Positions 1 to 10,779 of a DNA stretch of 64,000 bases are shown here, piece after piece; position 1 is the stretch's first letter; each line of letters begins with the position of its first letter. The stretch is taken from contig NC_079977.1 of NCBI RefSeq assembly GCF_029852145.1, forward strand, positions 12,520,640 through 12,584,639, written 5' to 3'. Made by a program: the position numbers and the translations under genes. The notes under the pieces are model-generated. The model had not been told where the DNA came from and did no database searches. It saw only the letters and a list, made by a program, of their open reading frames with translations. This stretch comes from Microplitis mediator (taxonomy: Eukaryota; Arthropoda; Insecta; Hymenoptera; Braconidae).

Positions 1-317
1 TAATGATTAGTCAGTGTTACATTTCTATAGAGGCCAGCTATCAGTTTGTAGTGAGTCGTCTTTTGACTTGAAAACGACGCCATCTATAAATAATTATTTT
101 TAGCTAGCTGTGAGGCAACAGTGAGTTAAGATTTCATTCTTGTACAGCGCCATCTGTAAATAATAAATATTGTTCACTCACGAGATATCGGTGAGCTAAA
201 AATATTCTTGAAACAAAAATTAGCCAACGGTGAGATCGTTATTAGCTAAATCTGCTAGCTAGTAATGCCGAGCTAGTGACTGGCTCTAAACTCATCTTCA
301 TTAGCCAGAATTCTACT
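1..317. other. non-coding AT-rich DNA with short degenerate repeats
   Basis: No convincing gene is seen. The phrase CGCCATCTATAAATAATTA near 74 recurs as CGCCATCTGTAAATAATAA near 144. Variants of 'agctaacggtgag' recur between 100 and 240, so this is probably an old degenerate repeat of about 70 bp. Confidence 0.4.
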
Positions 318-1320
318 CGGGAACATCATAAATATTAAAAGAAATACTTTCAAAATATAAAATAGCTGTGAAATTTGCGAGTTATTTTGTTCACAATAAA
401 ATACAACTGACAAAATTGTATTATAATGGAAAATACATAAGTTATGTGGAATGAAAACCATATTTTCAACATTTTTTGATTTCATTAAAACTTTCAAGGC
501 TATCAAATTATTTAAAAAAATGGTCAAAATATAAAGTTTAAGACCATAAATTAAAGCTTATTAGTCAAGCTTTAAAATACTTTTTACAGAAATTATCTAT
601 GAGTTTTAGTTTTAAAGTTATATGAACTCTAAAAGTGAACAAAAACTGATTTTTTCGAAAAATCGTGAAAATTTTAAACAGCCATAACTTCAAAACTATT
701 CGAACGATTCAACTCATCTTTAAGCTTGATCAAGATAATCGCCTATAGAATAAGTGTAAAAAACTTCATTAAGATCCGATAAAAACTGTAGGTGCTATCG
801 TAATGACAAGACCAGTGATAATCATAGGGAGTAGAGGTACATTTGATACATCATAAGTAATAAAAAAAATACTTTTAAAATATAAAATAGCAGTGAAATT
901 TACAGGTTATTTTGTGCACAATAAAATACGACTGGCGGAACTAGATTATAATGGGACAAGCGTAATTTATGTGGAATGAAGCCCACATTTTCAACATTTT
1001 TTGATTCCATTAAAATTTTCAAGGCCATCAAATTATGAGAAGAAATGGCCGAAATATAAAGTTTAAGGTCATAAACTGAAGCTTATTAGATAAGCTTTCA
1101 GATACTTTTTACGAAAATCGTCTATAAGTATTAGTTTTAAAATTATATGAACATGGATGTGGAAAAAAAATTGATTTTTTCGAAAAATCATGGATATTTC
1201 AAAAAGCCATAACTTCTAAACTAATCAACCGATTTTGCCCATCTTCGAACTTAACCGTGATAATTGCCCAAAGAATAAGTGTGAAAAATTTCATTAAGAT
1301 CTGATAAGAATTGTAGGCGT
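318..1320. repeat. diverged tandem duplication, two copies of about 480 bp
   Basis: The block at about 318-790 is repeated in the same orientation at about 843-1320. Shared landmarks in the same order are the 'aaatactttcaaaatataaaatag' region, 'ttatgtggaatgaa', 'catattttcaacattttttg', 'aaagtttaag(a/g)(c/t)cataaa', 'agccataacttc' and 'aataagtgt(a/g)aaaaa'. The copies differ at many sites, so the duplication is old. There is no coding potential. The phrase 'agccataacttcnaaactantc' also fits a wording style found in the palindromic elements elsewhere in the window. Confidence 0.75.
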
Positions 1321-1362
1321 AATCGTGTCCTCAAAACTGCGTTATATCCCATATATATATTA

Positions 1363-2378
1363 GGGTGATCAAAAAAATAACAAATTTTTTATTTTTCTTC
1401 CAAACAGGTTCAAAAGTTTCATTTAGATAAAAAAAGACGCCTGTAAAAATTAGAACTCTTAATATTAACATTAAGAGGTTCCTCATCGCACTTTTCTATT
1501 TTCCATAAAAATAACATGGGAAAAATTTTTTTTACGTCTTCTGATTTTTAAAAGTAGCTAACGATGCGTCATAGGAATAAATGGCAGGCATATTTTTGTA
1601 GGGAATTGAATGCTCTACAAAAAAAAGATTCGTATCATTTTTTGAGGAATCTATTTGTTCGAAAGTTATTTGAGGTTGAAGTCGAATTCATATTAAATTT
1701 TGAGATTTTCTACTTTTCCGGCGAAACTATCAGACTTATTACAAAATATCATCAGACCTTCTTTGTAGACAATTTTATTACCTAAAAGTTTATTTCAATA
1801 AAGTTTTTTCGAATTCCGCATTGTTTTCTAGTTATTTTTATTTTAATGTCAAGCTCTTAAAATCGATCAGAAGACTATTTTTTTATGAGCATGACATTAA
1901 AATAAAAATAACTAGAAAACAATGTGGAATTCGAAAGAACTTTATAAGAAATAACTTTTAGGGAATAAAATTGTCTACAAAAAAGGTCTAGTGATATTTT
2001 GTAATAAGTCTGATAGTTTCGCCGGAAAAGTAGAAAATCTCAAAATTTAATATGAATTCGACTTCAACCTCAAATAACTTTTGAACAAATAGATTCCTCA
2101 AAAAATGATAAGAATCTTTTTTTGTAGAGTATCAATTCCCTACAAAAAAATATGCCTGCTAATTATTCCTATGACGCATCGTTAGCTACTTATAAAAATC
2201 AGAAGACGTAAAAAAAATTTTTCCCATGTTATTCTTATGGAAAATAGAAAAGTGCGATGAGGAACCTCTTAATGTTAATATTAAGAGCTCTAATTTTTAC
2301 AGGCGTCTTTTTTTATCTAAATGAAACTTTTGAACCTGTTTGGAAGAAAAAAAAAAATTGTTATTTTTTGGATCACCC
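1363..2378. mobile_element. foldback element with ~490-bp inverted arms, TSD TA
   Basis: The left end GGGTGATCAAAAAAATAAC is mirrored by GTTATTTTTTGGATCACCC at the right end. The whole element is a near-perfect palindrome, with arms of about 1363-1855 and 1890-2378 around a short centre near 1870. TA flanks it on both sides (1361-1362 and 2379-2380), which is the duplication expected for Tc1/mariner-like insertion. No transposase is encoded; the open frame at 1564-1785 is only a product of the arm sequence. It is a non-autonomous foldback or large MITE of unknown family. Confidence 0.85.
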
Positions 2379-2419
2379 TAATATATGTATATATTAGACT
2401 GTTTCATATTAAGCGACTA

Positions 2420-3075
2420 TTTTTTTTTTTTTTGAAGAACTTTGAAAAATCGAAAGGGTATGTTAAAATATGTTGACAGTTAAGATATGAGCTCTTAATA
2501 TTGATATTTAGAGGTGGCTGTTTAGAATTTTCGGTTTTTCATTTAGTAACCTGGTAAAAAATACATAACTTCCGAAAAAATCAAGAAACAGAAAATTTCC
2601 TTCTAAACATTTTGTAGCAAATTTACCGATCTACAAAAAAGGTCTTTTATGATTTTTGCATAAATTCAACCATTCACACGATAACCGACGTCAAAGTTTG
2701 ATATAATTCGAAGAACTTGTTTTTGCTCGTTCTGAATTTTATACCATGTCGATTAATGAGAATTCAGGAATTGTTAATACAGTTTTTTGTAGGAAATTGA
2801 ATGTTCTACAAAAAAAGTCTCTTATCATTTTTTGATAAATCCATCTGTTCGATAATTATTGGAGCATGAAGTCAAGTTAGAGTAAATTTTGAGACCTTTT
2901 TACTTTTCCGGCGAAACTATCGGACTTATCATAAAATGTCACAAGATATTTTTTGTAGACAATTTTATTTTCTAGAAATTATCATTGATAAAGTTTTTTG
3001 AAATTCTGCATTGTTTTCTAGTTATTTCCATTTTATTGCCAAGCACCGAAAAAAAAAAAATAATTCTTATCGATT
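2420..3075 (+). repeat. diverged single-arm relative of the 1363-2378 foldback
   Basis: The order of phrases in the left arm of the preceding element is repeated here: 'gagctcttaatattgat', 'tttttgtaggaaattgaatg', 'cttttccggcgaaactatc', 'tgtagacaattttatt' and 'gcattgttttctagttatt'. The right arm is absent. It is therefore a second, older and truncated copy lying directly upstream of the decayed Gypsy-C, and it may have replaced the 5' end of that element. Confidence 0.6.
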
Positions 3076-3147
3076 TTAAGAGCTTGGCAGAAATCGAATG
3101 AACGGGTAATGGACTTTTACCATAGAGTAAATAAACATTCACAAGAT

Positions 3148-3849
3148 ACTTGCTCAGAAATCGCAGATACAGGCGGTAATAGTAAAGATGAAAAAATAAT
3201 TTAAGCTAAAAAAACAGCAGTACAAGTGTTTATCTAGGGTCTAGAACCAAGACTTGCTTTATTTATACACAATGACGAATTTACGGATCTTGCTACAGCC
3301 GCTACTGCAGCAATTAAAGCGGAACAAAAATTACAACAGATGAAAAATCTAAACGAGCTTTTCACACGAATTGATAACAACCCAAATAAGAATTGTTTCG
3401 CGATCCAAGACCTCAATCCACATAATCCTATTAACCAGAATAATCATCAAATTCGAAATCTAAACCCATGCCAACGATTTAATGAAAATTATAACAGAAA
3501 CGGTCGTGAAATGTCGAAACAAATTAAGAAACAAAATCAAACTAATTCAAATAAATTTTGTAATTTTTGTAAAAGAAATAATCATAATATTAACGAATGT
3601 AGAGTCTTGATGTATAAAAATAAAACTGAAGCGAGACCAAACCCAAATAAAAACATTTTAAAATGCAGCTATTACAACATGAATGGTCATTCAGCAAATA
3701 ACTGTCGTAAAAAATTCTACAACGAAGGAAAACGCGACCGTTTAAATTCAAAACCAAGTACAAGTACGGGAAACGATCAAGCGTTTCCTCGAGTCGGCGC
3801 TCCGATGGGAAACGTGGAAGCTCAGCGCCAAAAGTTAAGCAAAAATTAA
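3148..3849 (+). pseudogene. gag: Gypsy-C gag fragment with zinc knuckles
   Basis: Gag is the capsid/nucleocapsid precursor that packages retrotransposon RNA in cytoplasmic particles. Only the C-terminal part survives. A capsid-like stretch at about 3238-3340 includes LEPRLALF. An N/K-rich nucleocapsid at 3340-3849 follows, with two degenerate CCHC knuckles: CNFCKRNNHNINEC, a proper C-x2-C-x4-H-x4-C, and CSYYNMNGHSANNC, where the second Cys is replaced. In-frame stops interrupt the upstream part at about 3202 and 3235, and there is no believable start. The reading frame ends just before the protease frame. This is a pseudogene. Confidence 0.75.
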
Positions 3850-3872
3850 GAATACCAACAGAAACTTATTCC

Positions 3873-4652
3873 GTGGGTGCCATATCAATTGATTATAAAC
3901 CTACGTTGATTATGTTTAGATCTAAAGATATATTATCTAGTTATGGAAAAATTTTAGTAGACACCGGATGTAATTTAAATTTTATAAAACACGGGGAAGT
4001 AAAATATAAAAAATTAATCGATGAATCATATTGTTACAAATTAAACGGTGTCTCCGAAGCTATCACTTCGGGTAGGATAAAAATACAAATTTTTAATAAA
4101 GATACTTATTTCCATGTAATACCAGATGAATTTCCTTTAGACTATACGGGCATACTCGGCATGGAATTTTTACGAGAACACGGCGGAATAATTAACTTAG
4201 TAGAAAATACTATAACCTTCAAATATTTGAATAATCTACAAATATCATTAACAGAAGGAGAATATTTCGTTTTAAAAGCTCGAACGAAAACAGCAATGTT
4301 TGTTCGAGTCGATAGTAAACTTAAAGAGTGCTACGCACCGCGAATAGAATTTAAAAACGGTATTTACGCGGGTGAAGCTGTAGTATGTAATAATAACGGT
4401 ATCGCTCATTTATACGCAATTAATACTCTCGATAAGGATGTTAAAGTTAAAGTACCCGTAATTCCTCTGTACCTTTTCGGGACAAGTGAAGATGAGGATA
4501 CTGGCTTGACACAAGACGACACGGATAGATACGATAATAGTACTCGGACGCGGGGAGATCGTACTGAAGAAGTGCTCAAACTCTTACGTTTAGAACATTT
4601 GAATGAGGAAGAGCGTAAAGCAATAGTTTCTCTTGTAGAGAAATACCAGACA
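3873..4652 (+). pseudogene. pol: Gypsy-C aspartic protease region of pol
   Basis: The retropepsin active-site motif appears as VDTGCNLNFI, and the downstream flap/ILG region as GILGMEFLREHGG. This is the usual arrangement of a Ty3/gypsy protease, which matures Gag-Pol. The frame continues through an acidic spacer (about residues 205-230) into a helix that normally precedes RT, ending in 'LVEKYQ'. It then runs into an uninterrupted run of 20 C. From there the correct RT frame is a different one, so pol is frameshifted or deleted exactly at this tract. The first ATG is not at 3873 (GTG), so the true start is unknown; pol would normally be made by readthrough or frameshift from gag. Confidence 0.75.
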
Positions 4653-4672
4653 CCCCCCCCCCCCCCCCCCCC
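4653..4672. repeat. 20-base C homopolymer inside pol
   Basis: There are twenty consecutive C at the junction of protease and RT. The coding sense changes frame across it. About forty residues that Ty3/gypsy polyproteins normally have between the '..EKY' helix and the 'EI.KQI.EL' helix are missing. Confidence 0.95.
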
Positions 4673-5950
4673 GCACAAAAAGACGAGATTGAGAAACAAA
4701 TTACAGAATTAATGTTGATGGATATAATTGAACCTTCGACCTCACCATATAACTCCCCTTTATGGATAGTACCTACAAAGGCTGATTCCAAAGGCAATAA
4801 AAGATGGCATTTAGTAATCGATTATCGCAAATTAAATGATAAAACTGTAAAAGATGCATATCCACTACCATTGATAAATGATATTCTTGATCAATTAGGT
4901 GGTGCAATTTATTTTTCAGTATTTGATTTAAAATCCGGTTTTCATCAATTGAAAGTAGATCCTAAAGATAAACACAAAACAGCATTTACAGCTCCTCATG
5001 GTCATTATCAATTTGATAGAATGCCATTTGGACTTAAAAATGCTCCTGCAACGTTCCAAATGTTAATGGATTTAGTGTTACGCGGGTTACAAGGAGCAGA
5101 TCTCTTTGTTTACTTAGACGATATCGTTATTTACGCACGTTCTCTGGAAGAACACAATACTAAATTTGAAAAACTGGCCGAACGTTTGCGAAGTGCAAAT
5201 TTAACTCTACAAGCCGATAAATGTGAATTTCTAAAAAAATAAGTAATTTATTTAGGCCATCTCATATCTGCCGACGGTGTCAAGCCTGATCCCGATAAAA
5301 TAAAAGCGGTTAAATGTTTCAAAACACCCGGAAGTACAACTTAAGTGAGAGAATTTCTCGGACTCGCTGGTTACTATCGGCGATTTATCAAGGATTTCGC
5401 AAAAATCTCTAAGTGCCTATCTGATCTTACATGTAAAAACGCAAAATTTACATGGACGCCTGAACATCAGGTAGCTTTTGAAACCTTGCGCGATAAACTA
5501 TGTACAGCTCCGATATTGCAATATCCAGATTTTTCGAAACCATTTATTTTAACGACCGATGCATCGGGCTATGCAGTTGGAGCAATTCTCTCACAAGGCA
5601 AAATTGGTGAAGACACAATTGTTGCAGCAGCTTCCCGTGTGCTTAATAAACATGAAAAAAATTATTCGACCACCGAAAAAGAAATGGTCGCAGCTTTATT
5701 TGGTATGAAAACATTTAGACCGTATCTCTATGGCAGAAAGTTTACTCTTGTCATCGATCACAGACCGCTCGTTTGGGTAAATAATATGAATGACCCAACA
5801 TCGCGTGTAATGAGATGGAGAGAACGGCTTAAAGAGTTTGAATATACCGTATTATACAAGGCGGGTAAAATGAACACAAACGCGGACGCTTTATCGCGTA
5901 ACCCAATGATCAAAAACCGCGAAGTTTACCCAATTAAAATTAAATGGTGA
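4673..5950 (+). pseudogene. pol: Gypsy-C reverse transcriptase and RNase H
   Basis: RT copies element RNA into DNA, and RNase H degrades the RNA strand. Visible RT motifs are IIEPSTSPYNSPLWIV at the N-terminal fingers, DLKSGFHQ, RMPFGLKNAPATFQ and the catalytic YLDD at about 5111-5122. RNase H shows TTDASGYAVGAIL, TTEKEMVA and IDHRPLVW, followed by NADALSR. Two in-frame TAA stops (5240-5242 and 5342-5344) split one continuous frame, and TGA ends it at 5948-5950. The start at 4712 is only an internal Met. The connection region between RT and RNase H (REFLGLAGYYRRFI) is well kept. Catalytic motifs are intact but the gene is broken. Confidence 0.9.
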
Positions 5951-6380
5951 CCCGGAAAACCCGGAATCGCTAGGTTGAGGACTTCAGATCCTTCAGACGA
6001 TAGTAAAGTCATTAAAAAGAAACCTAAAAACCAAACTAATTCAGAGTCAGGTAGCTCAAATAATGATAAAAATAAATTATCTACAAATTTCAACAAAAAT
6101 AATAAATCAAGTTCAGAGGAAATTACTCCAAGTAATAAAATAATTCGCGATAAAACAAATATTGTCTCTAACTCAGTCGACAGAGTCAGGCAAATTAATT
6201 CGAAAATTAAATTACTTGAGCAAAATACTCAAGCGGTCGGTCAAAGAGATTCGGTCGAAAAACGTCAAATTCTTAAGCCAAAAACTCAAGCGGTTGGGCC
6301 AGTCAGTGACAATACTGCTGACCCAGTCGTCAAACTCACTAGCAATGGCAATAGGACTGATCACCCTATCAACACCGGTT

Positions 6381-6732
6381 CCCTGGCGGTTTTAAATCAC
6401 CCTGGAAACACCCTGGAAACAGGGTGGAATCACGGTGGATCCACGGTGGTTACACGGTGTACCCACCCTGATTCCGGGGTGGTTACACGGTGTACCCAGC
6501 GCGATTCCACGTACATCGCGTATTCACCGTGGATACACTGTGGAATCAGGGTGGGTACACCGTGTAACCACCGTGGAGTCAGGGTGGTTACACAGTGTAC
6601 CCACCCTGATTTCACGGTGTATACACGGTGATAAAATGACACAAACCCACCGTGTAACCACCCTGGATCCACCGTGATTCCACCCTGTTTCCACTCCCAG
6701 GGTGTTTCCAGGGTGATTCGAAACCGCCAGGA
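6381..6732. mobile_element. E1: 352-bp foldback built of 11-bp repeats
   Basis: The termini are CCCTGGCGGTTTTAAATCAC and, mirrored, GTGATTCGAAACCGCCAGG(A). TT flanks both ends (6379-6380 and 6733-6734) if the last base is counted as a mutated G. The interior is a run of CACGGTGGATA-type words at 11-bp spacing, changing to the reverse complement towards the other end. It lies inside the pol linker of Gypsy-C. It codes for nothing; open frames such as 6435-6677 simply follow the repeat, since 33 bp is 11 codons. Confidence 0.8.
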
Positions 6733-7133
6733 TTAGGGAAAAATAATAAAAACGGATATATCGGTAAAAATAAAAATTAAAAAATAAAAAAATCTGAGCT
6801 CAGACGATATAATCCATACAAAAAATTTTCGAGTACTGAATCATTAAGCGAAGATGATTGAAGTAAAACCAATAATAATGAAATAAATAGAATCATGGAA
6901 ACAAATAATCCTCAAGAACTAAATTCAAATTCAATAAATAAAAACTTTAACTCTAAAAATCGAAAGAAAGATAATGAAAATAAATTAAATTCTAACGAAA
7001 ATTCAAATCACATACGTAAATCTAAAGAGAATACAAAATTGAATAAAAATTCAAAGCCCAAAGTCGTATCAAATCTAGAACAAGATAAATCAATTACTCT
7101 TCCTGACTAGTCTGACGAATCATCGTCATCAGG

Positions 7134-9206
7134 TGTTACGTCGTAAAATAGCTGAAAAATATTTTACACGTCAAGTAATATTCATTTGGTTAAATAAAAA
7201 GAAACTAGGTTTTCTTTGATTACTAGAACTACCAGTGAAATAAATCCCGTTATTTCTCTCGCAAGAGCTCATAATGGGAGATTGATAAGAAAAAAATTAA
7301 TATCTAATTAGGTCATGTAGATGATGCCACAATATGAGGCAATTGCCGGTTCTCCGGGAATTATTACCATAATATAAAAGGAAATGATAACAATAGTCAG
7401 AATCTTTCGGCTTGTCTTTATACTCGCGATAAGCTAACAAGCTGCTACTCGATATTTGCCGAGGCTTACTTGTATCCGGTGATATAGAAATTCTAACGTG
7501 ATACCTTTGTAATAACTTTTACGATTTCTTTATTCTATTAAAAATATTACAAAGTCATAGCTGAGATCTATGTTAAACACGATACCGCATCGGTATCTCT
7601 TATCAGCCGAGTTACTCAACAAAGAGGCAGCCATGCCGGCGCCGAATTTTATGATAGCCCGAGTTACAATTTTTAAGGTCTTTTATAACTACAAAACCCA
7701 CCGATCTGTAACTACAACTCTTAGTTTCCTAATACAAATTTGGCCCCTTCGTACCACCGACCTAGTTACTCCTCCATCGCACCAAATAATATTTTTACCT
7801 GATCTATGCATTCCCCGTTGTTGCCAAGCAATCCCCACTAACTAGAAATTCATACTTCTCCTCTCCTGGCGAATAAGCTGTTCGCATTCCCCTCTCTGTT
7901 ACTAAGCGATCACTACCAGAAAAATACTCCGTAAGACCCGGTTAGCTCCTTCGTTTCTACGAGCTGTGCACCTGATCCATGTATTCCCCTTTGTTGCTAA
8001 GCCATCCCTACTCCAAAAAATATTAAGACCCAACTACCTCCTTTATTTCAATAACCTGCGCACCTAATCCACGCATTTCTCCTAGTTACCAAGCGCCTCT
8101 ACTATAGAAGAGTTCTAGTCCCTTCTCCCCACTTCCTCTCTAATCACGGCGGTAGCCCACCTTCCAAAACAGAAGACCTTGTAACCACTTCTCTCTAACG
8201 CTTCCCCCACTCCAAGGAATCTAAGCATTGTTAAGAAGGAGGCCGGTCTACACTCGCCGGTAGCCATTATAATGCTCGGAGATTTCCCCGAAAAGATAAG
8301 ACCTTCCATTTTGGTTTTTACTATTATCATTATGACTAGAGAAGCCTTAGAAGTTCTAGGCCATGTACCCCCTTTTCTGGCCGGTAAACGCCTAACCTCT
8401 AGCATATATAAAGAGGCCCACACGGGACCAGAGAGCCCACTTGTAATATTTTTTTGTCGTAACAAGTACATCCGTATTTACTCTCAATTTTCCTTGTTGT
8501 AATTTCTATTAAGAATTGAAGAATTATTAAACCTTTTAACGTTACGGTTGATTTTACGTTGTAAATTCAAGAATTACTAAACTTTTTAAATCGTACGGTT
8601 TATATTACATTATTATACTGATTATTCGGAATTTATCCACCGATTATTTTTCATCTTATTTTTCACCCTTTTTCTTTTCCCACCTAGTTCCTGTTTATTT
8701 TAAAGTAACTTATGGTTTTCGTAACGTCGTAAATTGCTTACAGTAATCGTATTTTCCCCTGAAAGAATTAAATTCATTCGATTTTGGATTCACTCGGAGG
8801 TCTATTTTCATACAATCTCCCCTTAAGTTCAAATATCGCGAAAGTATTAAATTCAGTGACAACAGAACCAACCAAGAAGATCGTCAACCACGTATCCACC
8901 TTCGCACAAATCGCCGCCAAGCAGCCACACCTACAAATCGAGAAGAGTCCAAGTGCACTGTCCAGCCACCCCAGATCATCGTGATCATCATCGATATATG
9001 TACATTCTGAGTAATTGTCTTCAATAAACAAACCGCATCTGTAAGTCCTGACATTTTCATTGCTAATTTCAAGAACGTAAACACCCTTCCTATCCTTATT
9101 CATGCTCGGCACCAAATAACGTGGTCCCCGTTACCCGAGTAAAGGACTTCAGTGTCGACTCAAAATAAGGGACTGAAGTACATGTTAGGTCAATCCGGAC
9201 GTAACA
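7134..9206. mobile_element. 2073-bp solo LTR, TSD CAGG
   Basis: It begins TGTTACGTCG and ends CGGACGTAACA. CAGG is present directly before (7130-7133) and after (9207-9210). Taking out the LTR plus one CAGG rejoins the Gypsy-C linker in the same reading frame, which supports the boundaries. There is no internal coding region, so it is the remnant of an LTR-LTR recombination. The terminal TGTTACGTC/GACGTAACA is shared with the LTR at 13869-14769, but the bodies look unrelated. Orientation is undetermined. Several open frames inside (for example 8115-8471) show no recognisable protein. Confidence 0.88.
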
Positions 9207-10779
9207 CAGGAGACATTTATGATGCGGCAGCTCTAAGAAAAAGACGTATTAAAAATCACCCTTCGTATTCATTGACGATTCTTATTTGACAGATTTTGGT
9301 CTTTCTTATATAGCAAATAAATCTATAAATTTCCCAAAACATAAGAAATCTCGTAATTTATCAGCATCATCTCAATCCTCACATTCGTATATACCTGAAA
9401 CTCCTAAAATCGCTGATCCTTCATTACCATTATCATCAGACGTACATACGCCAATTACAGCTTCAACCTCAAATTTAAAACCACAGACAAATATTGAAAA
9501 TACAGAAATCAATAAAAAAAAATCAGTACTTTCTTAAATTAAAAGACTAGCAGAGTTTACACCTTTTCCAGCAATACGCACACGTAGAAAAATAAATAGA
9601 CGAAGCAAAAAAATTGAAAAAATAATTATTCCAGAAACTTCAGACGACGAATCAAACACTGACGAGACAGAAATGACTCACTCAAAAATATATTCCGAAC
9701 ATTCAAATGACATTAGAAATGAATCACCAATTGAGACAACCCCTATAACCCCTAGAACTCCTATTAAACCCAAATCCGTAAATAAAAAAGACATGGGAGG
9801 TGCAATCCCATGGTCTTCTGACAAAGGAGGCGACCACCCAAAAATTATAGACGTTTCTGCGTTAATTCATAACGAACCAGAAAATGAAATAAACATGTCA
9901 ACTAATGACATAATAGAAAATTCTTTCACAGCAGAACCCATAATAGTAGAATCTCCCGACGAAACAACAACTACAAAAACCAACACATTAACACAGAAAA
10001 AAATAACCAATAAAAATACAGAAAAGAAAAAAACAAATACTACCAAAACAAACCCAAAATTAAATTATACAGACAAAAACAGACCTCACGGTACTGATAC
10101 GGAACAAACACATAGTAATAAAATTACACCAGTACTACGTAGATCGACTAGAAAACGTAAAATCAAAACATGTTCATGTTGTACAGACTACGACAAACAC
10201 ACACATTCTTCACAGCTAGTAAAAATTCACAACCTAAATTGCCAGACATAATGGTTACTTTAAAAGCAATTAAACGTCAACAAAATTTAAATAATAAACG
10301 AAATAATGATAGATTGTCAATAATAAACGAAAATCTAAGCCCAGTAAACTCACAACAAACTATCTCACGTAGAGAATCACAAAATCCTACACTAAAATCA
10401 CCTATTGACCAAAATTCAAAATCGCCCAAACGAATAAATTCATTCAACGACCAAAATTCCGATCAACAGATAAATTCAGTTGACGACCAAAATTTCGAAC
10501 AAATAGAAAAAACACATTCATTTAATGATGAAAACCTCGATCAAATCGAACAAATAAATTTATCTGGTAATATAACAAATTTTCAACAAAATTTAACAGA
10601 ACTAAATTCAGATAGTAATCAAGAACAAATAGACAATGTAATTACAGCAGGAAATAATAATCCGTCTAATATACAAATAGATTCTGACGATGATTCATCC
10701 GTAGTTTCAGTAATGTCGAATGACTTTAGTAACGATAACATAATAGAGACAATTTAGAAATGCAAAAAAATAGTTATTT

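Larger units (their letters stand above)
5951..10757 (+). pseudogene. pol: Gypsy-C low-complexity linker between RNase H and integrase (interrupted)
   Basis: After RNase H the open sense continues as an N/K/S/T-rich, hydrophilic sequence in three blocks (5975-6380, 6733-7130 and 9211-10757). They are separated by foldback E1 and a solo LTR. If the insertions are taken out, the blocks total roughly 780 codons, with a few stops and frameshifts (for example near 6853, 9278 and 10200). Within it are a basic patch (RRSTRKRKIKTCSCC, near 10138-10182) and a repeated 'FNDQN/VDDQN..' stretch at 10440-10560. No known domain is recognised. Insect Ty3/gypsy polyproteins usually have a far shorter spacer here, so this expansion is unusual. 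Because it stays open over a long distance it was probably translated. Confidence 0.6.

Noticed and set aside
6430..6677. Open frames with repeated 'GWVHRVTT/HGVPT' blocks on both strands
   Set aside because: They arise from the 11-bp repeat of foldback E1. Three 11-bp units equal 11 codons, so the repeat stays open on both strands; the same holds for E2 at 11895-12358.
8115..9115. Open frames of 66-118 residues inside the solo LTR
   Set aside because: They have no recognisable domain, lie on both strands over the same DNA, and lie wholly inside a non-coding LTR.
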